NCBI RefSeq assembly: GCF_016920785.2
Contig: NW_024609835.1
Location: forward strand, 81,334,795 to 81,398,794
Source: Ixodes scapularis
Taxonomy: Eukaryota > Arthropoda > Arachnida > Ixodida > Ixodidae
Direction: 5' to 3'
DNA length: 64,000 nt
Shown: piece after piece, positions 1 through 11,845 of the stretch
How positions within the stretch are numbered: position 1 is the first letter of the stretch
Layout: each line of letters starts with the position of its first letter
Notes under the pieces: generated by a model
What the model was told of the DNA's origin: nothing
What the model saw: only the letters and a program-made list of their open reading frames with translations
Database searches by the model: none
Program-made: the position numbers and the translations under genes

Positions 1-158
1 TTTTTGCTGCCAGATGGAGTACCTCGACGCCATCATGCGAAAATGGGGAGTCGAAAGCGCATTTGACTCCACCTGACTCCCTTTTTTTCTAAGAGTGTAG
101 GAAGTGAATTAATTTAAGCTGAAAGAGGCGTAAGGGATAGGTATGTAACAACGCATCC
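1..158. other. Unassigned flank
   Basis: Non-coding sequence before the first repeat. I see no gene, RNA or repeat boundary here. Confidence 0.4.
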
Positions 159-757
159 GGTCAACTCGTCAACGGCCAATTTGTCGAATAGGTCAATTCG
201 TATTAGGCAATTCGTCGAAGGACGACTTGCCGAAAGGGGCAATCTAATGGCGATTTGTCGAATGGGTTGAATGACGGTCTGAGGTAAATGTTCGTGGTTG
301 CTATCTTTTGACCTACATTTTTATTTGTGTGCGGAGTAGGTACAGCGCTGTTGATTAATTTGTTACTCATTATCATAGCACCCTTTATTACTTTTTGTAA
401 TGAGCAGCCCCAGACTGGTCGCCGCGAAGCGCGTGAACGAGTGAGTAGGTTCACACGCGCGCGCGACGTAGGGACTGTCCCTCACTGCATGCAGTGAAAG
501 CGACAAAAGCAACAAGTTGTTAGTTTCGACAAGTAAGATAACACTGGAGGTCAATTACCGTACGTCCATTCTACGAAATACTACAGTGCAGTATTTGCTT
601 TAAAATTTCAGGACAAAATTATATATATCGACTTCGAAGAAGCGGCGACCAGTTGGCCTCTTCGGCGAGTTCTCCTTCGACGAGTTGCCCGATAACGAAA
701 TGGCCTATTCGACGAATGGGCCGCCGACGAGTTGGCTTTCGACGAGTTGGCCTTGAG
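159..757. repeat. Inverted-repeat (foldback-like) element rich in CGACGAGTTGGC
   Basis: Two blocks, 159-275 and 640-757, are degenerate inverted copies of each other. The reverse complement of the left block follows the right block through the sub-motifs CTCCTTCGACGA, TGGCCTATTCGACRAAT and GACGAGTTGRC. Each block is itself a run of irregular units resembling TTCGACGAGTTGGCC. The unique middle, 276-639, has no long reading frame. The layout resembles a foldback transposon or long-TIR MITE, but no target-site duplication was found, so the outer limits are approximate. Confidence 0.6.
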
Positions 758-818
758 CCATGTAACACGGGGAAAATAATATCACAGGGCTGAAATTTAG
801 TCACATCTTTTCCTATAT

Positions 819-840
819 GTTGTGTGTGTGTGCGTGTGTG
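819..840. repeat. (GT)n microsatellite
   Basis: Short GT-rich tract interrupted by one GC step. Confidence 0.8.
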
Positions 841-859
841 CAACATTGGGGACAAAATG

Positions 860-2472
860 CGTAAAGTTACGGCGTGACCTTGTCCCGGTATTCATTTCGG
901 GATGATGGCGGTGCTTAACATTCCAAGGATCATGCATTTTCTGTGACGTTTAGGTTCGTAAAACCTACGCTTAGCTTTCTAGCTCACCAGGTCTGTTATA
1001 GACCAGTCACGAAACGCTAATGCCTTGCACGTGACGTCTCTGCACCATTTTGGTTCACACTTCTTGCCGAAGAAAACAAAATGGGGTGGTGCAGAAGGTA
1101 CGTACCACCACAATGGCAGCTGATGGAACGCCAGTGCAAACCACGTACATGTATACAACGGCAGAGGGCCGATAGTGGCTTCGAACTTGGTAAAAGTTAC
1201 CTTCCAGATTAAGTCAGCCATCGCACCTGTCGTACTAGATGACTGAAACTCTGCGATTTCATTACATCAGTCTCGAAGATTTTCTGGAATGGCTATTAAA
1301 TGCCTGAAAGGTAATTTGAAAATAGCCGGCATAACAAAGTCTTGCTAAAAAAATATAAAAAACTACCGCGTGTAATTTTAAGCGTCATTACCGCAGTTGA
1401 TTTGGCGGCTTTCTATCGTTTTGTCGCAATTTTTCAATTTTTTCTTTTGTCGAAACTGAAAGCTAGGTATGGATACTGCTTGGTAAGCACTTACTCATCG
1501 ATGTTGCTAGTTTACATACCGAAAACGCCGATTGTAGGCTGCCTTCGTGGTTCAGTTCGTCGATGATTTATGGTGGCTATGAGCTGATGTTGACACCGCA
1601 TGCTTACACTTCTTCCGTCTGTTCCCGACGGCGTCGTGTTTCGGGACGAGTGCAATATTCGCGTCCACTCACGGGGCTTCGACGTGCCGCTTCAATCCGT
1701 TGCTTAGCGAGAGCGTATACCCCAGGATATATTGCGCGATGCTCGCTCTAAGGCACACACATGGCAATGTTTCCTATAGAAGCAGTGACCGGTATTAGAA
1801 CAACTCGATAAGATTCAGAGTTACGACACATCAGCCGTCTTGACGCTCAAAATCTTTGTTCTGAAGCTTTATTTGAGCATCTCCGTCCTCCAGAGATGGT
1901 AAAAACGGTCCGCGACGAAGCAGAGCGATGTCGCCATGTGCCTCCTAACACCTATATATACCAAAAAAAAAAAAAATTGCATTTTAGTTTTTTTTTTTTT
2001 TTTTTTTTTATTATAACGATTGTTAATTGGGCCCGCTCTGCACTAAATAAAAATATGGCGTTGCCCGCGAGGAAATTTGGTAATTGATGCCGCTACTCCA
2101 AGCTTTCCTGATTTAGTGGGCCGTCACCATTCCGGTGTGCATGCGTGCCACTCTAGATGCAGCATATAGGCCTTTGCAGAAATTGGCTTTCTGCGCGCTG
2201 CTATTTTTGTTTGCTCGGCTGTGGAACGCCTTCTGAGCATGCGCTGTTGATCTGCTGTGGGGTATATCTGATCTTGCGCATGCGTCCACAGCTCAGTGAC
2301 TCGGCATTTTTTTACCTGGCTGAAAAGTGATGCAAAGGTCTATATGCTCTACCGGAGGCCTACGCCAATCACCACTCTCTTTCCCCTCAAGGAAAGTAGT
2401 TGGGTTGTGTTCCCTGCGAAGCGTCATTCATTCGCCACTTGATGTTGGGAATTCAAAAGCGTAGATCTGCCT
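860..2472. other. Unassigned non-coding stretch
   Basis: I recognise no gene. An A-run near 1963-1976 followed by a T-run near 1988-2009 could fold on itself. The small frames in this stretch show no known motif. Confidence 0.4.
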
Positions 2473-3144
2473 TTAAAGGGGCACTGACACCCCAAAGGTC
2501 GTATTTATTTTTATTGTCTAAAACGATGCAAGTTGCAGTCATAGACACGCAAAAAAAACCGCATCGCGAAAAAAAATTTTCCCGCGCGCGCGCGCGCCTT
2601 TTTATTTTGGGCGTTTGATTTTCGCGCCTCTCGCCTCCTCGCTTCTTTTGATCGGTGACGTCAAAAATCAGGAAATTTAGAAGCTTTGTAGGCGACATCT
2701 CTAGAACATTTAATTACGGCAATCCTAAAACATGTTTTTTAACGCAATTGCGAACGCACTACGGCCCTTCTTTTTGAAATACCAAAAATCGGGAGTTCGT
2801 TGTGGTGTCGTCTCCTGGATTTGTATCCTCCAACGGAAAACAGGCGACACCGCTCAAAACCGGTCCGCGCCGCCGCTCACTCCTTTCCTCCTCGCTTTGG
2901 GTCGCCATGGCAACAGCAGGGAGTGGTGAAAGGAAGTCGACTCTCAGGTCTCCTCAATTTTTGACGTCAAGGCACCGGCGCCGATCGCGCGGGAACTTCG
3001 AATTCGGCATTTGGAAATTGTTTTTTTACTTCACGAATACTGAATTCCCAAATCTCAAATTTTGTGGGTAATGTCCCGGCATCGTTTTCAATCGTTTCGG
3101 ATAATAAAAAAAAATATGATTTTGATGTGTCAGTGCCCCTTTAA
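2473..3144. mobile_element. TTAA-flanked DNA transposon (Kolobok-like or piggyBac-like), non-autonomous
   Basis: The element body is 2477-3140, 664 bp. It begins AGGGGCACTGACAC and ends with the exact reverse complement, a 14-bp perfect terminal inverted repeat. TTAA sits directly outside both ends, at 2473-2476 and 3141-3144, which fits a TTAA target duplication. TTAA targets are known for piggyBac and Kolobok. The purine-rich start followed by G fits the Kolobok rule better, but that is inference. There is no transposase-length frame inside; the longest frames are under 90 codons and unrecognised. It contains a short (CG)n run at 2583-2596. Confidence 0.82.
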
Positions 3145-3870
3145 GAACGCATTTGATTTTTTTTTTTTGCTTTGACAAGGAACTTTGTGCAAACACTTCG
3201 TGTAGCGTATATAAACTACGCGCGCGCCCTTTTTTATGTTTTACAATTCTTTTAAGGGGAAAGGAGCGAAGATTAGTGAAGGCATGTGCCGTCTAACTAT
3301 ATATGCTATCGCACAAAAACGAAGGAATGAACACCAACGCTGCTTCGGCGTTCCTCTGGGACTTCTGTTCAATCAGTTCAAACAAATTTAAAAGAGAAAT
3401 GAAAAATACTTTTCCATTTGATTAAGCGTACATGCAACCTTAAATTGACACGGTGGATCGCTGTGTCGTTTAATTTTGGTGAAATGAAAGGGGGGGCGGA
3501 GGTGCATGCCAAGTCTATTTCCTTTTTCTTCCACCCGTTTGTTTGTCGTAATAAACACCACAATGGGCCGATTGGTATTTGATGATCTCGCAAAACGTTT
3601 GTCCATAGGAAAAACATTTTTTGCCCTATTTGATTTAACGGAGTTTGTAGCTTCGTACATTTAAATCTGCTCCACCTACGCGCGCCTTTAGAGTAAGGAA
3701 CCGATTTCTGTTGTCTCTTCGAGGGGCAAACCCGCCATCGGGTTTAGGCTGTACATCCCTTTATTGGCATATGAGGATAGCTGCGTACTCAGGAATGGCA
3801 AGCGTGACAAAGTGTTTACATACATGCCAGTAGCAACTTGGAGGCGCGGATTGCATGTGTATTTCTGCCT

Positions 3871-3901
<31 letters not shown>

Positions 3902-5698
3902 TGCAAGTGAAGCAGTATATAGAACGCCCGTTGGGCGTGTGGGCACCGAGGTGGAGCATTTCGCTTCCCCAGCGGATCGACCTTGAGCTTCGCCGGCGGA
4001 AGCCGAGAGGCCACAGCGGCGTCATAACCGCCTTCACGTAATAACGGTATATATATACCGGGCGCATTTTGGGAGGAGAAAACTCGTTCTTTGTGTGCGC
4101 ACTTCCCCGCGGAGTGTATTGACGCAACAGCGGCGGCGTGGAAAGTCCATGCTCCTGACCCCGTTTCTTTCTTTTTTTTTTTTTTTGTTTGTGGGCCGCC
4201 ATGACCCAGCTTATATTTTTTTTTGTCTATCTGTGCTCCAGGCGATGTCGCAGCTGCGGAAAATAAAGATATATACAAACCACTTAGGGACATCCGCCGC
4301 CCTTTTCACATATAGGTACCGAGAATGGTTTCCTGTTGCAGGCTCTGCGGGGGTGGCGATGGTTTGGGTGGCGATATTTGGCGTTTTAAACATTTTAATG
4401 CAAAAAACTCGTTTTTTTTTTTGTTTTTTTTTTTTGTGTGTGTGTGTGTGTGTTTGATGCTTTAAAATGAATGACCCAGAAAATTTACCTTTGACTGCGC
4501 GGGCCCCCCGAAACTCTTGACGGTAACATCAGTGAAACGACTTCGAGGGCGTTATATAACATGGGTTGTGTGCGTTTTTGTTTCTGCGAAGTCTCGTATT
4601 ATATCCATCGTTCTCTAGGTCTTAGCAAAGTTTGCATTCGCATTGCTACCTTCGCCAACACTGTTAAATAAAACTCGGCAAACACCGCTTTCCCCATAAA
4701 GGAAGGCATTAAGTTGTAAGGTCTACCCCCGAAAAGGGGTCGTTATAACTCATAAAGCAATTCGTCGCTCTCTCTTTGCAACACTTCAGTGTTTTTTTCT
4801 TTTTTTAAGTCACGGAGGTTGCGATAGCCTATGGTGCCTTCACTGTGCAAACCAATTGCTAAATAAAAATAATAAAAACGAAAAAAAACAACGCCTTTCT
4901 TTAAATTTTATAAGAGAACACATGATTGAAGGGAACATGACCTTTGATTTTTGTTGTAGAACGAGCTTTACCCGAAGAATAGGGAGGCAAATGTTACGCC
5001 GTCGTATGCGTTGATGAAAAACATGCCCGGAAAGCCGTGCTGCTGACCTGTATTCGCGTCTCCAAGCGTGTAATTCCGAGCCAACTTATTCTGCAGTTTT
5101 GTGCTTTTGAAATGTCATTGCACGCAGATGGCGATTGGCAGTCTCTCGCATATACGCCTTCACATTTTTCCCGCTCGGTGTCGTCCGCTGAGATTCAGTC
5201 ACGAAACGGTTCCTCGCTTGGTTCGACGACCGAGTGACTAGGCGCGCTAGCGAGACAGGCACCGACAGTTAAAGAAAGAAAAGGTAGCGAGTCATCTTCT
5301 TAATCTCCGAAGCCACTGAGATTGCGACGCTCGCCGAGCCCGATACGAGCGCCGAGTTACGAAGCAAATAATAATATTAAAAAGAAGAACAATCCATGGA
5401 ACGTAATTTTTGTGGCCAAGAGGAACACCAGAAAATTCATTAGCTTAGAGAAAACCCGAACGTGTGGTCGCGAGAGGGAAACAGCCCACATGACTCTTGG
5501 AGACTTCGACGACACATCTCTCCAGTCGCTCATTTCAGTTTAATTTGTTGTACTTTCCTGAGCCAAATAATTGCCTTCGTTGCGAACGGATGATTAGGAG
5601 GTGTCTCGGTAATACTGGTTGTCTCTGCGAAATCCTTCGAAAATTCCTCAAACTAGGATGGTTGAGAAAAACAAAAAGCGCCGATGATATTCTTATTA
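3145..5698. other. Unassigned non-coding stretch with a 29-base G tract
   Basis: The G tract lies at 3871-3899 and a (GT)n run at 4433-4452. The long minus-strand frame 3688-4293 passes through the G tract as poly-Pro and has no other protein-like feature, so I do not call it a gene. Several T-runs and A-runs are present. Confidence 0.45.
3871..3899 (+). repeat. Oligo-G tract (29 G)
   Basis: An uninterrupted run of G. It could form a G-quadruplex or be prone to slippage and sequencing error. Confidence 0.95.
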
Positions 5699-6431
5699 GG
5701 GAGTTTTAGAATAACGTACGCAATTTTAGCGCACGCTACCGCTAAATATAGGCGCTTGTATGAGCGCCCGCGACGCGAGAAAGTTTTAGAATAGCGTTTC
5801 TCCGTCGCGACGCAAAAGCCCAAGCATCTCGCGCTTGCGACACCACCAAGATACAGTCACAATCTTTATTTCGCACACGAAATGGTGTAACTTTAGAAAA
5901 AAACGTTTTTTGGTCCAGAGTACCATTTTGGATTTGTTTAAACATGAGAATGCGACGCGAGCTGTTGACCGGTCGTGTCCACTTGCGTCACCTCGCAAAG
6001 AGAGGTCTCGTGTACTTTCGCGTGACCTTCGCACATCTTACCTTCGCCGAGAAATGTTCGCGCGTCGCTAGCATTAAGTTGCCGGTGATCGTTGCCAAAC
6101 CGAGTACAATGTCGTCCCGTATTGAAAATCGCAGTCTCGAGGATGCCGCCGACGTCGCACTCACAACGCCGCCAAAGCAGCCGCCGACATAATCCTGGAA
6201 GCCGCCAATTTTTTTAAACTCTGCTCGTCTTGGCTTTAGCCAACTTCTCATCACGAATCCTCCTCCGAGAAGCGCAAAGACGTTTTGCGTACGCACGCTA
6301 TTTCCGAGAAATAGCGCACGCCAAAATTGCGCACGCAAAGCGAAAAACCTGGTTTACGTTCGGAGCATGTGCAGTGGCGACGACGCTATTCTTTGCGTAC
6401 GCGCTTTAGCGTGCGCTATTCTAAAACTCTC
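5699..6431. mobile_element. Long-TIR MITE, AGAGTTTTAG family, copy 1
   Basis: The left end reads GGGAGTTTTAGAATAACG and the right end, reverse-complemented, reads GAGAGTTTTAGAATAGCG. The subterminal sequence is built of GCGCACGC and CGTACGCAA units in both orientations. A second AGTTTTAGAATAGCG motif at about 5782 suggests a duplicated or nested terminus. The flanks are TTATTA on the left and TATTATT on the right, compatible with a 3- to 5-bp AT-rich target duplication, which leaves PIF/Harbinger as one option. No transposase is visible. It is related to the copy at 14545-14839 by its termini. Confidence 0.75.
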
Positions 6432-8140
6432 TATTATTCCCGTTTTCGCATCGTCGGCCTTCCGCCTGCTGTATGAGCATGACCCTTAGCGTATGCTTCA
6501 CACGGACTTCATGTCGTTCCTAAAGTTGGCTGATTTAGGGATGTTCCATGGCGCTCAGCAAGTTTCACAAATTAGAAAGTTAATTAGTACTTTTTAGTTC
6601 ATTATTTGGCTCATTGATATGTTTTCTTGAATTCCCGACGTCCACTTTAGCTGCAGTTTGTTCCCGAAAAGGGATTTTTTTTTTCTCTCAAACACCGTCT
6701 ATTTGGGGATGTTTAAGAGTCTTCGCGGAAACACTTGATGTAGAGAGAGAGAATAAATGAAGGTAGTGGAGAGATTGGCAGCCTTAGAAACGGCCCCGGC
6801 AGACTCGGTATATCTAACACTCGGTATCTCTAACTCTTGGCACATGAAAACGTATTGTTTCGGGAGATATAAAAAATCGCTAGATAAAAAATAACTTTAA
6901 CTAAGCTTTTTTTTTTTCGTTGGGGTTAGGCAGCGGTAAAGCTGGTCGCAATTTGACGTAGGCGTTTCTCGGAGTACGTTGCGTCGTATAACGGATATCC
7001 TGTTGTCGTTAAGTCTTCCCGGGAGCTCTAAATCATGTCTCAATTCATGACTGAGCCGTGCTGAAGTGCATGCTCATCGTATTTGGTTCGGCGACTGAAT
7101 CATTAAATTTATTAATTTATTTTCAATTGTTACGAATCTGACGTCTCTTGAATGTAGGGTGATGATTGCCTTTGGATTTCTTTAACAAGGAATGTAAAAT
7201 ATTAAAACTATTTTGCCTTCAGCTTTTAATAATACTTAATGCGCGGCAGAAAAAAAAATATAGCACTTCGGATATGTAGTTTATTAACGGAGGTCTACTT
7301 CACTCCACGTTTTGTTTATTACAATTAAAATTGATAGTGTCCAACATTAAATTCGTTTCTATCTGGGTAAAGCGGGACAATATGAGAAAAAAAAGCTTGC
7401 AAATCGATGGTGTATTTTTTTCTTTTTATTGCGAATCAAGAAAAGAAAACTGTACCAAACATTTATGGACTATTGGCATTGCAGTCTGTAAAAATGATTA
7501 GACTCGAGTTAGTAGAACTTAATTATATTTATTGATAATAAGACAAAGTCACGCAGTCTTTGTGGGCCCCCTATATATTCGCACGCCGTGCATTGGATGC
7601 ACACAAAACGGGATGCTGCTTTTGCGCCATACTTGTATGCGCGCACACCAGGCACCGCCAGCCACATTGGCGCGATCGTCGTGTGGTTTGTAGATCACCT
7701 CCGCTTTGTCGGCTTATTCAGTGAACAAAAAGGCTGCAGACTGTCACTCTGAACAATCTTCCTCATCAACTACATTTGTTACACAGTAGGTGACATCCCA
7801 TGTACGTGAGCCCAAGAAGAGACTTCTCCATACACAATTCTTGACGCACACCTTCAAGTCCCTTCTCATGTCATTTCACGCCACAAAGCCCCATCTGTTT
7901 TTTTTTTTTTTTTGTACATTTGGATTATAGAATACCAATAAGACAAAAAAAGCTATAGCTTGCCAACAAACACTGATCCCGCCAAAAATCAATTTACACC
8001 TTTTGATGGCGTAATTGTCGCGTTTTGTCCCTTACATATCTGATTCAGGCAATTTTGTGGTCATAACAATGAAGACCTAGATCGACAAAATTTTATCCAC
8101 AGTTAGCTCATAAAGCAGACAAATAAAATAAAAGATTACC
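6432..8140. other. ORF-poor AT-rich stretch
   Basis: No reading frame of 60 codons or more starts between 6340 and 8669 on either strand. There are T-runs (one near 7899-7913) and no recognisable repeat boundary. Confidence 0.5.
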
Positions 8141-8545
8141 TTGTTGTTGTTGTTGAAAACATCTTTTATTTTATGAAAAGAAGGGGATAGTGGGACTAGA
8201 AAGAGATAGGTGATCTCGATCGAGGAATCAGGTCTGGCTGGGTGCCCCTAGTCCGGGGCTCCATTCGCGGCTTGCACCACCGTCGCTCTCTTTACTAAGC
8301 AGTGTTGGCTTCCCGGATCGCTCCAGTGGAGGGCGGCGTTCCAGCTGTCCCTCGTCGGGTTCGGAATAGGATGCAAACCTTTAATGTGTTTGCACACCCA
8401 CATCAAGTGGTACGGGTCCCTCCATTTCTACCCGCAAAAGGAGCAAGTTGGTGAAGGATGTAGTTGGAGGTACCATTGATGGAGCTTCATTGGCGTCTTC
8501 ATGGTTCCTATCTGTAGTTATTGTTGTCTTCATTCAGCTGCAAGC
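8141..8545 (-). mobile_element. 3' end of a non-LTR retrotransposon (LINE), 5'-truncated
   Basis: Read on the minus strand, this is the last part of a LINE: the end of a reverse-transcriptase ORF, a short 3' UTR containing AAATAAAA-type signals, and a tail of (AAC)n at 8141-8155. The truncated 5' end and microsatellite tail are typical of target-primed reverse transcription. The coding part is described separately. No target duplication was resolved. Confidence 0.8.
8248..8535 (-). pseudogene. LINE ORF2 C-terminus with zinc-knuckle-like motif, inactivated
   Basis: The minus-strand frame gives LHQWYLQLHPSPTCSFCG, then after one stop KWRDPYHLMWVCKH, then HPIPNPTRDSWNAALHWSD and a terminal stop after NGAPD. 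The Cys-x2-Cys ... His-x4-Cys arrangement followed by a PxPNPxxxxW block is, to my knowledge, the usual C-terminus of I/R1/Jockey-type LINE ORF2 proteins in arthropods. Two in-frame stops (one upstream, one just after the CxxC pair) show that it is dead. The polymerase domain itself is missing because of 5' truncation. Assignment to a clade is tentative. Confidence 0.78.
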
Positions 8546-9293
8546 TTTTAAAAGAATGCAAGGTCAGAATTTTACCATATTTTGATGTTCGTTAACCCAT
8601 GAGCAGTAATCGACCCTTTCTAGAATTCAGTCTGGCCACTTTGATCACTATCGTCATCTGAAAAATGGCATGTGTGCTATACTGATGGCGGCCTTTTGTT
8701 TACTGATGAAGGAAGAAGTTGAAGATGTTTCTAAGGAGATGATTCGATGCCTATACATTCTTGACATTAGCGCGACGCGAATCAGGAATTGGATGCAAGA
8801 GCTACGTAAGCGTTCATTTCTAACTCTGGCTCAGTCAGTCCGTTATACTCTATTCACACGACCGTAAAGGTATGTACCTTTAGCTAAGGGACCTTTATAC
8901 TCTGCGGCCAATCAATTAATGATCTTCCGCGCGTGGCGTGTGCTCGCGACCCAACAGCACGGGCTGATGCGCCGATAGCAAATTGACCTATATTAAAGGT
9001 ACCGTTATGTTGACCGTGTATTAGAACACACACTCGGCTTCCAAGCCCTTTGATGGATAGAACTTTATCAAGGCGTCCATGTGGGTTGGCGCTTCGTTCC
9101 GACCGGTTGCATCTTTTTCGCCATCGACACTGAAAAAGATTTAAAAATAACTGCACTGTGAAGCGTACATTCCCGTTTACCGTTAACTTGCGAAAGTGAC
9201 GGTGCTCGGTAAAATACTGCAGAGCACAGGTTCATTGCCGCCATTAGTATGGCAAAAGTTAAACTGCCATTTAATTGAGTCACAGGATGGCAC
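8546..9293. other. Unassigned non-coding stretch
   Basis: Short frames only. A small AAAGGTA...TACCTTT-like inverted motif sits near 8866-8892. No gene or repeat was recognised. Confidence 0.4.
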
Positions 9294-9397
9294 TACAAAA
9301 CTTGAAAATATAAAACAGAGAGGACGAGGATGGGAACAGGACATCTTTCAAAGATTCCCGTCCTCGTCCTCTCTGTTTTGTACTTTCAAGTTTTGTA
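9294..9397. repeat. Near-perfect hairpin, 43-bp arms
   Basis: The arm at 9294-9336 and the arm at 9355-9397 are reverse complements with about three mismatches, separated by 18 bp. The core ACAGAGAGGACGAGGA is present in both. It was probably a palindromic MITE or an inverted duplication; no TSD was seen. Confidence 0.9.
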
Positions 9398-10383
9398 TCT
9401 ATTAACCAACACGCTCGTTTTTAATTGTAACAGATGGCACTGAACTCTGCAAAGGGTCTATTGCGCAATTTTTTCCACCAGCGTGGTTGCACATATTCTA
9501 GCCTTATTATTTTTTTAAGGAGTAATTTGGACAAAAGTTGGAACATGTCGGCGAAGTATTAAATTATCGCATTGTAAGATACAATGACGGAGGTGCAAAA
9601 CTCGAAATTTCTCATTTTGACCCACGATTCATTTTGCCCAGCCTTACTCTACAGATTCATTTTATTGGAAGGACTCTAACGGATTCACAATTACTTCGAG
9701 TGCTACCCTGGCAACTGGAATGACGTTGATACCGCACTTCATTTCTGTGTGTCCTCTTTGCCTCGCCGTTGGGGATCCAGTACCTTTTTCTTTTATACTC
9801 GTCTCCATCCACGTGGCTCACGTATTCGGGTATACGGAAGACATTACGTCCTGCAACATGTAGAACAGGCAAAGCAATAAGGCCTAAGAGTTGCGTTTCA
9901 AAGGTGAACTCTTTCCAGCGACGTGTCGCGATGTATAGAAATCGTGTTTTTCCGCAAGCCTGAAGGTTCACCATTCAGGAGGGCGACGGATACATAGAAA
10001 ATGTCTCGCATCTTCCATTCGTTTCACCACCCCTATTAATCGCTCCATAGCGTGCCGAGGCCAGGATATATGAGTGGTGTATTATTGAGTTGCTGCACCG
10101 CTAAAATTGCTATAGTATTCCTTTCACCACGCTAATGCAAAGTAAGAGTGATCAGATATGTAGACACTATGGAGACTCAAGCTCTTGACAACATTACTAT
10201 GAAACGACTCAGTTTGGAAACTGCTTCGAAAAAGTGGCTCTGACTCGAGAACCGAACTAAAGGCAATCGCAACGCCTCCATTTCTCCCGCATTGGCCAAA
10301 CTGCACGGCTGCACGTATTAGTTTAGGTCGAGTCGTGCAAAGGCCGGTGGAGCCATCTCGCCGAGCCATTTCGCAGTAGTTGT
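9398..10383. other. Unassigned stretch with small unrecognised frames
   Basis: Overlapping frames at 9657-9974 (minus) and 9769-9963 (plus), and a minus frame at 10124-10369. None carries a motif I know, and both strands are open together, which argues against coding. Confidence 0.35.
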
Positions 10384-11424
10384 ATACAAATTATTGATAG
10401 GCCGAACTTTTGCCGAATCGAAAATTCGGCGCCGAATCTTGGATTGGCACAGCCGAAATTTTGCCGAGCTTTCCTAAAGATTCAGCAAAAATACATTGTT
10501 GCCAGACCTAAAATTAATATCTTGTTTTCTCGTGCAAAAGAAAAGTTTTTTTTTTTATGCATATGTAAGCCATAATTAGTAAATATGCTGATATTTTACA
10601 ATATACTATGTTCTTACTTTCTCTGCAAGTCACCGTTTCGTGCGAGAAAATAAATGCAACAGCTGCTGGGCCTTCACCAGCAGAGATAACAATATTATTG
10701 TAAATGTACACGTTTTTTTTTTTTTTTTCGATTTGAGTCACGCCAGCTTTGCAAGAAGTGTGCGTCCCATATTCGCAACGTCTCGTTTTTAAAATGCCGG
10801 TTTCTGTTGTTAGGACACGCAGGGTGTTTAGGAAGATGGGAAGAGTTAGGAATGGCCGGATGTGCCACGTCGAGCATGATAATTCTGTGTCTTGGTTTTT
10901 ATGCGGGTAGATGAAAACCGCGAAATACCGGTAATTGAAAAGCATTATTATTTTGTTTTGGCACAAACTACTTGTGAGCCGAAAACAGGATTGTTATAAT
11001 GGCAAGAAGGGCTTTAAGGTACTTGTCCGTCAATGTTGCAATTACCTCGTTGCATCGCTGGAAAGATCTAATAAAAATTACGTCATCCCAAATGTACCGC
11101 CACTTGCGCGGTAGACTGCGTCGTTTTTGCATCAATTTCTGGTCGATCTTCTGTTCTTGAGGCAGAAAATATTGAAGAGAACCACACTGACAAAGGCTGA
11201 CAAACACAGTTATCATGTCGCCTACTCCGCGCCTCGCCGTAACCGCTTGTCTACACTACACTATGGTAACCGCAGGACCGCACGGTCCTGATACCTTCTC
11301 GCGCGTGCGCAGACGTTTGCCGAATTTTTGCCGAATCTTCGCCGAACTTCCCTTCAAAGTTCGGCATGTGCCGAGCTTCGCCGAATCTGAAGTTCGGCAG
11401 ATTCGGTCCATCACCAATATAAAT
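10384..11424. mobile_element. hAT-like element with TTCGGC-rich ends and 8-bp TSD
   Basis: The body is 10392-11416, 1025 bp. The left end reads TATTGATAGGCCGAA and the right end, reverse-complemented, reads TGGTGATGGACCGAA. Both are followed by many GCCGAAT/TTCGGC units that pair with one another. Flanking octamers ATACAAAT (10384-10391) and ATATAAAT (11417-11424) match at 7 of 8 positions, as expected for an aged 8-bp hAT target duplication. The termini resemble the widespread TAGTGATGGGC-type hAT ends. The interior has no transposase motif. Confidence 0.85.
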
Positions 11425-11574
11425 CAACTTTCCTGTTTAAACTCTTCGCTAAAGGGGGGCGCTGTTATCGTATTTAGTTTGGTCTCGGTGGACGCGAGCG
11501 GTCCGGGTTTCAAGGGTGAGTTTCCCAACTGAGTGTTTTAGTAAAGTTGGCTCTTGATTACAAGATTACAGTAC

Positions 11575-11765
11575 TTGAAATGGCCGACTTGTATCACGTG
11601 ACGACGAGAATAATCCCTGGAGAAGGGGGACAAAGGACAAACATAAATCTCCAAACACAGTTAGGTGACCGGTGCGCGACCCAAAAGATCCGCCTGGTCC
11701 GGGTATCGAACCCGGGACCTCTCCATTTCCAGTGGAGCGCTCTACCGACTTAACTAACGGTTAGA
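11575..11765 (-). mobile_element. tRNA-derived SINE (Ruka-like)
   Basis: On the minus strand, 11765 to about 11690 reads as a class I tRNA: a box A-like TTAAGTCGGTAGAGCGC, a perfect 5-bp anticodon stem CTCCA/TGGAG with loop CTGGAAA, and a T-arm CCGGGTTCGATACCCGG containing box B GGTTCGATACC. The acceptor arms do not pair, so it is a SINE head and not a working tRNA. By eye it is closest to tRNA-Phe or a Ser-GGA anticodon. Ticks are known to carry tRNA-derived SINEs (Ruka); membership here is inferred. The body runs downstream on the minus strand to roughly 11575. Confidence 0.75.
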
Positions 11766-11845
11766 CATCAGCAGAGCTCTCTGACGTTCAACCGCTAGTT
11801 AGCTTCAACCAGCTCGCTTGCACCTTTGCGAATAATTGCATTATA

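Noticed and set aside
3688..4293. 201-codon minus-strand frame
   Set aside because: Its middle is poly-Pro from a 29-G tract and part is poly-Lys from an A/T-run. No conserved motif.
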